DNA of 64,000 nt from Tritonibacter scottomollicae (GTDB lineage Bacteria > Pseudomonadota > Alphaproteobacteria > Rhodobacterales > Rhodobacteraceae): positions 164,068-228,067 of the forward strand of contig NZ_PVUF01000006.1 of NCBI RefSeq assembly GCF_003003215.1, written 5' to 3'. Shown here in pieces: positions 52,450 through 60,211 of this stretch. Under the pieces are notes generated by a model. It searched no databases. It had not been told where the DNA came from and saw only the letters and a list, made by a program, of their open reading frames with translations. A program made the position numbers and the translations under genes. The number at the start of each line of letters is the position of its first letter. Within the stretch, counting starts at the first letter, position 1.

Positions 52450-53348
52450 TACACACCTTCGCGATCATTCAACAGCCGCCGCCAGCTTGCCGGCGTATGT
52501 CCGGAGACATCCCGAAACACCTTGGTGAAATGGGACTGGTCCGAAAACCCGAGCCGTGCCGCCACATCTGCCACGCTCAAATCCGTATCTCTCAGCAACC
52601 GTTGTGCGTTGCTCACCCTCCGGTTCTTCTGCCACCTGACAGGTGTCAGTCCAGTGGTGCTCTTGAAGACATGCGAGAACCAGCTTTCCGACAGGCCGAC
52701 CAATTGCGCCATCTCAGAGATCGACATGCGCTGCCCACCGCGCTGATCAAATCCCTGTCGCAGCTTTCTCATCTGGTGCGCAGTCAATCGCCCGGCACTG
52801 GGTTTTGCCTTGGACAGCGCCGGAGAAAGCGCAGCAATCACCATCGCGCAAGACAGGCTTTCAAAGTAGAATTCATCATGCGCCGGATCGGAAATCTCCG
52901 ACATCAACAGATGCGCAAGGGCCTCGACCTGAGGAGAGCCTTCGGTGCTGATTGTGCGGCTGAACATGTCATCAACCACATGCTCCCCCAGCGAGGGCGT
53001 CAACAATTGACGCAACCAGGCCGCTTCGAAATGCAGGTCCAGATGGCGGAATTCATGCGCCTTGCTGAAATAGCTGCTCAGTGACTGCCCTGCCGGAACG
53101 AACAGCGCCGTCGACAGCGACTGGCCACTCCGCGCTGCAGTGTCGTGACCCTCACTGATGCGCACGCAGGACATGTCATCGAGAAAGATCATCAATCGGG
53201 GCACATCCGACCAATACGACCCATGGGCCCCCACATCACTTCTGGCCTCCCAGTGTATCCCCAGCATCCGTGCACAACATCGCCAACGGGCCGGAACCGT
53301 GACCTCAATCCCTTCGGTCTTACCTTCGAAATTTTGCAGCAACCCCAC
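52449..53348 (-). CDS. AraC-family transcriptional regulator
   Basis: A 299-residue regulator with an N-terminal sensing region and a C-terminal AraC DNA-binding domain of two helix-turn-helix units (MSISEMAQLVGLSESWFSHVFKSTTGLTPVRW and LSVADVAARLGFSDQSHFTKVFRDVSGHTPASWRR). It starts with GTG at 53348 behind GGAGAG. It converges with the siderophore receptor. Regulators of this type often activate siderophore uptake genes upon binding the ferric siderophore, and that role is inferred here. Confidence 0.88.
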   Translation of the reverse strand: MGLLQNFEGKTEGIEVTVPARWRCCARMLGIHWEARSDVGAHGSYWSDVPRLMIFLDDMSCVRISEGHDTAARSGQSLSTALFVPAGQSLSSYFSKAHEFRHLDLHFEAAWLRQLLTPSLGEHVVDDMFSRTISTEGSPQVEALAHLLMSEISDPAHDEFYFESLSCAMVIAALSPALSKAKPSAGRLTAHQMRKLRQGFDQRGGQRMSISEMAQLVGLSESWFSHVFKSTTGLTPVRWQKNRRVSNAQRLLRDTDLSVADVAARLGFSDQSHFTKVFRDVSGHTPASWRRLLNDREGV

Positions 53349-53746
53349 CGCGGTCTCTCCACGCTCTGTCCAGATTGTCTGATGGCGAGGCTGTACCAGG
53401 GGCTCGAAACCGATTGCTATCGATCAAACCGTCCTCTGGGCATGGCGGGCTTTCAGGTAGATTTGATCCGCTGAATACATCTCACCAATGCAACTGTCCA
53501 TCGGCCACCCGGCATTCATGCCGCCTGCCCATCGCAAGGTAGACTACCCGCAGATATGCGCCCGCCTGACACGCGGGCAAAACGCGCCGCTCATTGGCTT
53601 CGTTCAGCGGAGAGCCTCTGAGAAGACGCCCGGACCCTGTTCAAGCAAACCCAACCACCTCGGTCTGTTGCCGCTGCTCAAGCGCAACAAGAGTTTTTTC
53701 ACAGTTTTCAGCTAGTGGTGATGGGAATGAGCGGAGTGAGAGACCC
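53349..53746. other. Intergenic region, no gene recognised
   Basis: Almost 400 bases between the divergent AraC and EAL genes. Short open frames here lack ribosome sites and known motifs. The open frame of the EAL gene begins at 53594 but this extension is low in complexity (RRRPDPVQANP) and probably not translated. Confidence 0.45.
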
Positions 53747-54532
53747 TTGGCTGATCTAGAAAAATGTAAGGCTTGTCGCAACGGCAACAGCTTTGAGATC
53801 CCGATTTCGATGGCGTTCCAGCCGATTGTTTCGGTCCGGTCGGGAAAGGTATTTGCCTATGAGGCGCTTGTACGGGGACAAGATGGTTCCAGCGCCGGGC
53901 AGGTGTTCGAGCAGGTGAACGATGACAACCTGTATGCCTTTGATCAGAAATGTCGAAAAACCGCGATTGAACATGCCAGTCGCCTAGATCTCGATGAAAC
54001 CGGAGCGCTCCTGTCGATCAACTTCTTGCCCAACGCGGTTTACGACCCAAAGGCCTGCATTCGCCTGACTTTGGAAACGGCAAAGAAGACAGGCTTTCCA
54101 CTTGCGCAGATCATGTTTGAGTTCACCGAGGTCGAGCGGATCTCCGTGCCTCATCTTCTGAACATTCTCAACACGTACCGCCGCCTCGGCTTTCTGACTG
54201 CGATTGACGATTTCGGAGCCGGATATGCCGGACTGGATTTGCTGTCCCGCTTTCAGCCAGATGTTGTGAAACTCGATGCGGAACTCACAAGAGACATCGA
54301 CAGCTCAAGCGTCAAAAAGGTTATCGTGCGGCAAGTCGTGTCGATGCTGGAGCAACTTGGGATCATTGTTATTGCCGAAGGCATCGAAACTGAGGGCGAA
54401 CTCTCGTGCCTATATGACCTTGGCGTTGACTTGATGCAGGGTTGGATCTTTTCAAAGCCACGCTTTGAAGGCCTGCCAGACATTCGCTGGCCGCGGGCAT
54501 TTGTCGGCGCGGAAGCTAGTCGTTCCGCCTAA
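53747..54532 (+). CDS. EAL-domain cyclic-di-GMP phosphodiesterase
   Basis: A 261-residue protein made of a single EAL domain with no sensor region. The catalytic set looks complete: E39-A-L-x-R (YEALVRG), Asn in SINFLPN, FEFTEVERI, DDFGAGYAGLDLL, Lys in VVKLD, AEGIETEGE and the final QGW. It should hydrolyse c-di-GMP. TTG at 53747, just before the conserved region, with GGAG upstream is the most likely start; there is no in-frame ATG before the EAL motif except MAFQPIV, which is inside the domain. A Cys-x-x-Cys pair (KCKAC) at the N-terminus is unusual and could bind metal or sense redox. Confidence 0.82.
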   Translation: MADLEKCKACRNGNSFEIPISMAFQPIVSVRSGKVFAYEALVRGQDGSSAGQVFEQVNDDNLYAFDQKCRKTAIEHASRLDLDETGALLSINFLPNAVYDPKACIRLTLETAKKTGFPLAQIMFEFTEVERISVPHLLNILNTYRRLGFLTAIDDFGAGYAGLDLLSRFQPDVVKLDAELTRDIDSSSVKKVIVRQVVSMLEQLGIIVIAEGIETEGELSCLYDLGVDLMQGWIFSKPRFEGLPDIRWPRAFVGAEASRSA

Positions 54533-54688
54533 TTCAGATGGCGTGCTGCGCAGGTGCCGGGTCGGAAACCGCACCATCGGCATAGCGCCCAGATTTTCAG
54601 TCTGATACGGCACGGCGCCAGGAGCGAAAGCCAACGCGACAGAGCGGCGCCTCGGTCCCTTGGTGAACCGGCGCCGCCCTTCAATTGG

Positions 54689-57600
54689 TCAGGTCTGGCC
54701 CGGAACCGGCAGGAGCCATTCACTGATAGACAACACGGTACGGCCAGCAGGTCCGGCATGCGACGTGATTGGCCCTGAGGCCTTGCCTGCCGTATCGGCC
54801 ACCATCTGATAATTCAGGGTATAGAGCGTGTGCCACATATCGACCGCGATGCGCGCGGCGGGAACCTTGTTGGTTGTCACTATGGGTGTCATCTCGGAGC
54901 TTTTCGCCTTCTCTCCAAACCCATAAATCGCCACATTGTAGTCCGTAGGCGATTTACCGTTGCCGGTGTAGTAGAGGATGAAAATGTAGGTCATAGACTT
55001 GTTGCCGACGACGCACATGTCCAGATACACCTCTCCATCATTTGGAATTGGCAGAATGGATGTGGCCTCCCCCTTGTCATCCAGGAAGCACGGAACCGGG
55101 CGCCCCAACAGATCAAAGGCCTGCACGCGGCTTTCTGAAGTCTCCTGACTAAACACCTGGTCAAGGATCAATAGCGTGCCGTCGTATGAACAGCCCAACG
55201 CCACCGGACGGAACAGGAACCCCTCGCGATCAGCGATCAGGGCCTTGCCTGCATTGGTGTTGGCCACGGGCATATCCGCATCGGACTTGCCCGCTTGCTC
55301 AATATTCAAGATCATCACCTTGGCGGCCTGTTGGTTGACGGCAATAAGATGGCCAGAGGGATGCATGGCCGTATGATCCGGGAAAAACGGAAAGCGGCCA
55401 TGTGACAGCAGGTTTGGATCCGGCAGCGTGCCGGGGGCAAAATCGCTGGTGCCAGACACATCAACCTTGCGCAGATGAAAGCCGCCCCCCTCGTCCAGCG
55501 ACACGTCCTGCAGTCGTGGGTCCACGTAATAGCAGCCCAGATCGACATCCTCAGGGTCAGGCACCGGCCGGTCATTCTCCAGCACCCACTGACCGTCCTT
55601 CATCAGGAATTTTGGCGGAAACGGATCGTAGATCAGCTCAGATTGATAGGTGAATCCTGCCGTCATCCATTTCACATCAGACATAGGGCGGCCGGGTATA
55701 TTTTGGCTTTGGAAAGCAAAAAGCTGCGTGTCAAAGCCCCCGCCTGTTGCGGGTGCGAGGCCAGTGCCCGCTGCCTTGAAGGACTGACCAAGAACAGCGT
55801 AGCGCTGCGATAACGCCAAGGCGACACATTCGGAAATCTCGTTTGCGTTCGAAGACGTCGACAGATCGGCCAGGGTGGAGACAGGCGCGGTCGCGGTGTC
55901 ATTCCAGCTATATGCTTCATTCTCATAAGTCAGAATGGCGCTGTGTTTGAAGGTTGAGCTTGCAGTGATTGGGATCGGCAACTGCACAAGATAGAGCGTC
56001 ATGTCTGCGGTTATGTCTTCTTCGTTCTTCAACCAGCCCGATTGGGCTTTGCCAGCCAACCAGCTGTCGATGTAGAAATCCGCCTCGATTTTGACCTCAC
56101 CGCCCAACGTGTTGCCGTCAAAGGCAAACTGTATCTGGGCATCAGTGAAATTTGCGGGAATGTCGAAGACCTGGGAAACCGTTGGGCGACCTTGGTTTTT
56201 AAATATCATCTTCGCTTCACAGCGGCTCTTGGTGCCCGCCTGCCCTTGCGGCCAGGCCTGATGGCGTGGGTCGGGATGGACCGTGATGGTTGAGGTGATC
56301 TGTTCCGTAACCGTATTGGTGATGAACCAGGGCGAGGTGGCCACCTCGACGATCGTTTCGGCCAGCTGTGCAACACCTGTCGCGATATTGAGCGCCACAA
56401 CGAGCCACCCTGAGAAGGGGATTTCGTCCTCGATTTCACCCTCGACGATGGTCGCCTCACACCAGGCGAGCGCCTTGGTCAGCCCCTGATTGAAGAGAAT
56501 CGAACAGAGCGACGTAAGCGCCGTCCAATTCATTTTGTGATGCGCCGCTGAGGTGCCGAATTGCACACCAAAAAAACCCGCGCCCGCGGCAACTGCGGCT
56601 GCGATGACCTTTTTATCCTCCATGATTTTGTAAAGTGGCTTATAGCTCTGCGCGGCCACGGCAAATCCCATCAGAAATGCCGGGATTGCAAGGTTCACAA
56701 AACCGGTCATGACCCCGCCTGGCACGATCGCGTTACCATAGGGGATGTCGCCCGTGCCGAGGCCCACACCAAAGATCTTGGCCGAGGTGGCCTTGGCCGA
56801 AGGAAAGGTGATATCCACCCCGTCACCATAGTTCAGCTGGCCGGGGTCGGCGGTGATCGGGATCGCCATGAAATTATTGACCGCTGAGATCAAACCGAGA
56901 CAGCGGTAGTTTTTGTTTTCAAAGGCGCTGATGCCCGGGATGCCACAATCAAAGTCCCAGTCGCTGATGTCGATCAGATTGTCATCAGCATCATAAAACG
57001 CGATGTAAGCGCCCAAGTAGCGGATGAAGGTGTTATCCATCTTCACGTTGATGGTGCGCGTGCTCGCATCCTTGATCGAGAGACTGGTTTGCAGCCCGTG
57101 CTGTTCCCCGCTGATGGTCAGCGCTGCGCTCCAGTTGTCGCCAGAGCCGCCCGCCCGCAAGGTCATCAGTTCCTGCGCCGCCGGCTGCGACGTGTCACTC
57201 AGATTGGCGCCAGCCCCGCCAGAGCCGCTTTGCACACTGTCGCCGGTCTGCTGCTGCCACTTCTTACCCTTGAGTTTGGGGTCATTTTTTGTCGCGATCA
57301 TCATGGCGGTCATGACGTCGCCGGCCGCATCTATGATCGTTTGTGTCGGAACCTGCTGATAATGCGTGGACGTTCCGTTGGAGGTCGTCACCTTCATCGG
57401 CTTGAGCACGGCCCAGCCCTCGGGCGTTACCCCTTCCGGCGTTGGCGGGCCAGCGTGGGACATCGCCGTGGCAAGGTCGCTGACCATGCCCACAATCCGT
57501 TTCGAGTTCTGCTGATCCGTCATGAAGGCCATGACGATGGCAGCCACATCCGGGTCATGGGTGATGAGATCGGGGTGATGAAAGATCAGAGCAGCGGCGG

Positions 57601-57973
57601 TAGATGTCCAATTGATATGGTGGTGAACCGGCGCCTCTGGATCACCGCCAGCGGGCGGTTGCACAATACCGGAATGCGTGGACCCATGGCTGGCGTCGTC
57701 GGCCACGTCAAATGTGTTCAGTGAGTGTTTGATATGGACGCGCACGACCTGATTCCGCGGCAGCATCACGGGCTCGGATGTGAAGTGAGTCAACTTGTGA
57801 TCGTCCACGCTGAGCAGATGCGGAGCGGCTTTGCGGGCCTCGGCCCGGCTCGCATCATCATGCGGCACAAGCTCGTAACTGCGGCCCGCGGCGTGCAGCC
57901 AATGGTCCTCGCCTGCATGAGCGTGGGACAGGTCTGCGTGGATGACGTGGTGTTGATGCTCGGTGGTGGCCAT
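54689..57973 (-). CDS. Large His-rich protein of unknown function, third gene of the pentapeptide operon
   Basis: A 1094-residue protein I do not recognise. No signal peptide is visible. The first ~140 residues contain about 20 histidines (EHQHHVIHADLSHAHAGEDH, PVHHHINW, FHHPDLITHDPD), suggesting metal binding. A region at ~430-540 has hydrophobic stretches (GFVNLAIPAFLMGFAVAA, KKVIAAAVAAGAGFFGVQFG). The last third reads like a propeller of repeated strands (AMHPSGHLIAVNQQAAKVMIL, RPVALGCSYDGTLLILDQ). GGAG precedes the ATG. It follows the glycine-rich pentapeptide gene by 79 bases with a hairpin between, and converges with the EAL gene. Confidence 0.75.
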   Translation of the reverse strand: MATTEHQHHVIHADLSHAHAGEDHWLHAAGRSYELVPHDDASRAEARKAAPHLLSVDDHKLTHFTSEPVMLPRNQVVRVHIKHSLNTFDVADDASHGSTHSGIVQPPAGGDPEAPVHHHINWTSTAAALIFHHPDLITHDPDVAAIVMAFMTDQQNSKRIVGMVSDLATAMSHAGPPTPEGVTPEGWAVLKPMKVTTSNGTSTHYQQVPTQTIIDAAGDVMTAMMIATKNDPKLKGKKWQQQTGDSVQSGSGGAGANLSDTSQPAAQELMTLRAGGSGDNWSAALTISGEQHGLQTSLSIKDASTRTINVKMDNTFIRYLGAYIAFYDADDNLIDISDWDFDCGIPGISAFENKNYRCLGLISAVNNFMAIPITADPGQLNYGDGVDITFPSAKATSAKIFGVGLGTGDIPYGNAIVPGGVMTGFVNLAIPAFLMGFAVAAQSYKPLYKIMEDKKVIAAAVAAGAGFFGVQFGTSAAHHKMNWTALTSLCSILFNQGLTKALAWCEATIVEGEIEDEIPFSGWLVVALNIATGVAQLAETIVEVATSPWFITNTVTEQITSTITVHPDPRHQAWPQGQAGTKSRCEAKMIFKNQGRPTVSQVFDIPANFTDAQIQFAFDGNTLGGEVKIEADFYIDSWLAGKAQSGWLKNEEDITADMTLYLVQLPIPITASSTFKHSAILTYENEAYSWNDTATAPVSTLADLSTSSNANEISECVALALSQRYAVLGQSFKAAGTGLAPATGGGFDTQLFAFQSQNIPGRPMSDVKWMTAGFTYQSELIYDPFPPKFLMKDGQWVLENDRPVPDPEDVDLGCYYVDPRLQDVSLDEGGGFHLRKVDVSGTSDFAPGTLPDPNLLSHGRFPFFPDHTAMHPSGHLIAVNQQAAKVMILNIEQAGKSDADMPVANTNAGKALIADREGFLFRPVALGCSYDGTLLILDQVFSQETSESRVQAFDLLGRPVPCFLDDKGEATSILPIPNDGEVYLDMCVVGNKSMTYIFILYYTGNGKSPTDYNVAIYGFGEKAKSSEMTPIVTTNKVPAARIAVDMWHTLYTLNYQMVADTAGKASGPITSHAGPAGRTVLSISEWLLPVPGQT

Positions 57974-58014
57974 GTTCCGTCTCCGCCAAAATAGGTTTCT
58001 TCAACCAATGAGTA

Positions 58015-58046
58015 TCGGCCCGGAACTCAGGAGAGCTCCGGGCCGA
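58015..58046 (-). other. Intercistronic hairpin
   Basis: A perfect ten-pair stem, TCGGCCCGGA (58015-58024) with TCCGGGCCGA (58037-58046), loop 12. It lies just after the stop of the glycine-rich gene; without a T-run it may partly terminate or stabilise the upstream message. Confidence 0.6.
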
Positions 58047-58052
58047 AGGGGT

Positions 58053-60179
58053 TCAATTCGCCTGGTAGGTGGCTTGGGCCAGCCCGCTTTGGCCAGGCTT
58101 GCCATCTGGGGTGGAGCCAGAGCCCCCGCCGCCTGTGCCGGCAGCACCAGAAGCACCAGGGTAGATCGAAGTCGGCGCCTGGGTATATTTGGACGTCCCC
58201 ACCAGCACGATGCCGACCGAGGGGCCGCCATTCCCACCGGCGCCGCCAGCTGACGCGCCACCAGCGCCACCCGAGCCACCCGGGCCACCATTGGCCGCAT
58301 CACTCGCCCCCTTGCCGCCTTCGCCGCCTTTGCCGCCCGCGGCACCTGCGCCGCCATTGCCGCCACTACCGCCCTGTGCGCCGGTCACCTTCAGGCTGGG
58401 TGTCACCGCCTGAGTGTTCGCAGAGGGCACAGTCAGGTCCGTGTTGATCAGCACGATGGCAAATGTTCCGCCTCCCATCAGGCCACCTGCGCCGCCCCCG
58501 GCACCGCATCCACCTGAGCCGCCGCCGCCGCCTATGCCACCGCGTCCGCTGCCAACGCCGCAGGAACTGAGAAACTTGCAATGCTCGGAAATGTTGGGAC
58601 TTGAGGCTTCGCCCCCACCGCCACCGCCGCCGTCAAGACCGCGCTCTCCTGTGGCACTGGTTGAAGGTGACCATGCACCTGTCGTAGCATCAAAGGATCC
58701 GATCCGATTGCTCGAGGCGGCGGCCTGCTGCGCAGCGCTCGCACCTGCAACACCATCGCCACCGGCGGGAGCCGTTCCATGCGAGCCGCCAAAATAGCAG
58801 GCTTTCGTCTGATTACCCTGGGCTGCACCGCCCCCCGCTTGACCGTAGGAGCCGTCGACGCCCCAGTTGCCGCTGCCGTCTTGCGAACAGTGGTAACTAC
58901 AGCCCGACGCCCAGTTGCCGCTGCAACTGGTCTTGAGCGCATAGCCCGGCGCGCCAGCCCCGCCCTTCGCATCGGATGCCGTACATTTATTGGCACCAGG
59001 GGTTACGCCGGATCCGTCCGCACCATCCGTCCCCTTCGCGGCATCTGACTGGTGCGCCGCGTCGGTCCCTGTGCCGGCCTGCACGTTCACATTGGTCATG
59101 GTGAGGCCCGTCATGCTAGTGAACTGCATCGCCACTGACGCATCGTCTGCGTTGGTTGATGGCGTGCCGATCACAATGAGATTGGCAAGAGCCGAGGTCA
59201 CTCCCGAGCCTCCCGAAATGGCCGGAGCGCCACCTGTTGGTGCGAGAATGGTCGACTGATAAGACGACGACGGCTGCCCCTGAACATACCCGCCGACGAG
59301 ACTGACGTTATTGGCCAATACGAGAGATGAGCTGGGCGTGTATTTGCCATAATCAATCAACACATCACAGCTTCCCCCCGATGCCGCACATCGGGTGATC
59401 CCCTCACTCACGGTCTCACAGGCGTTGGCGTAGGTTGAGCCGCATGTCGCACTGTCCGTGCCCTGCGGCGAGACATAGATCGAGCTGTCGGCAGTCGAAG
59501 CGGAGCCAATCCGACCCTCTGCAAGACGCGCTCGCACAAGCGGTGAGGAAAAGGCGGAATTATCTGCTCCGCGGGCTTGGTCGCCTACCGGCGTGTTGGT
59601 CGCCTCAGGCGCCAGAGGCGAAAGTCCCTCCAGCTCGGTCGGATCAACCTCTGCCCCTAGGTTCTCGCAATCCGGCAGGTCTGCGTTCTGCAGGTTGAGG
59701 TATTGAAACAGCCAGGGGAACTCGCAATCCATTCGTACGTTGTTGAAGATCGGGCCGGACGCAGACGCATCGTAATCAAGAGTCGGGCCAAAATCCGCCA
59801 TCGATTTGTCAATCCCGCTGAAATTCGTGCCAGTCACAACCGCATACTGAAACGACACGACGGTGGTTAGATTGGCGTCGGTGAAATTGGCATTCGTCAA
59901 ATCAGCCAAGTCAAAGCTGGTCGCGCCTAGGTCACTCGCGCTGATTGTGCTATTGTCAAACGTTGCTCCCGTCAGGTTGGCTTGGTCAAAAACCACGCCT
60001 TCCAGGGTCGCGCCGGTGAAATCGGCGCCGCTGAGATCCTGACCCAGAAAGTTCCTATCCGTAAGTGTCTGGCCGGAGTAGTCAGTCTGCGCCCAAGCCG
60101 CCGATCCTAACGAGGCCATGGCGACACTGAACATCAGACCGTTCATCGCATGACTGCGCCCGAAACAAAGAAGGTGCAT
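58053..60179 (-). CDS. Secreted pentapeptide-repeat protein with beta-helix-like middle and glycine-rich tail
   Basis: A 708-residue secreted protein with a signal peptide (LMFSVAMASLGSAAWAQ). Residues ~35-125 are pentapeptide repeats (DLSGADFTGATLEGVVFDQA, LADLTNANFTDANLTTV). Residues ~235-340 recall a parallel beta-helix/DUF1565 domain (IYVSPQGTDSATCGSTYANAC, VSLVGGYVQGQ). From ~380 the chain is rich in Gly, Ala and Ser with PGRS-like GGxGG runs (GGSGGNGGAGAAGGKGGEGG) and scattered cysteines. GGGA precedes the ATG at 60179. It lies 32 bases after the gene below, so they are co-transcribed. It is probably a surface or extracellular structural protein; no enzyme motif is seen. Confidence 0.8.
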   Translation of the reverse strand: MHLLCFGRSHAMNGLMFSVAMASLGSAAWAQTDYSGQTLTDRNFLGQDLSGADFTGATLEGVVFDQANLTGATFDNSTISASDLGATSFDLADLTNANFTDANLTTVVSFQYAVVTGTNFSGIDKSMADFGPTLDYDASASGPIFNNVRMDCEFPWLFQYLNLQNADLPDCENLGAEVDPTELEGLSPLAPEATNTPVGDQARGADNSAFSSPLVRARLAEGRIGSASTADSSIYVSPQGTDSATCGSTYANACETVSEGITRCAASGGSCDVLIDYGKYTPSSSLVLANNVSLVGGYVQGQPSSSYQSTILAPTGGAPAISGGSGVTSALANLIVIGTPSTNADDASVAMQFTSMTGLTMTNVNVQAGTGTDAAHQSDAAKGTDGADGSGVTPGANKCTASDAKGGAGAPGYALKTSCSGNWASGCSYHCSQDGSGNWGVDGSYGQAGGGAAQGNQTKACYFGGSHGTAPAGGDGVAGASAAQQAAASSNRIGSFDATTGAWSPSTSATGERGLDGGGGGGGEASSPNISEHCKFLSSCGVGSGRGGIGGGGGSGGCGAGGGAGGLMGGGTFAIVLINTDLTVPSANTQAVTPSLKVTGAQGGSGGNGGAGAAGGKGGEGGKGASDAANGGPGGSGGAGGASAGGAGGNGGPSVGIVLVGTSKYTQAPTSIYPGASGAAGTGGGGSGSTPDGKPGQSGLAQATYQAN

Positions 60180-60211
60180 ATGATTTTCCCTTTTCAGATT
60201 AGAGAATTACG

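Noticed and set aside
53594..53746. Longer N-terminus of the EAL protein
   Set aside because: No ATG or ribosome site fits, and the extra residues look like translated noncoding DNA.
58189..58797. Proline-rich plus-strand frames opposite the glycine-rich gene
   Set aside because: Proline runs are the expected antisense of glycine codons; no independent support.
58053..60179. Collagen-like or PE-PGRS family membership of the glycine-rich protein
   Set aside because: No regular Gly-X-Y triplets and no PE domain; only the composition is similar.
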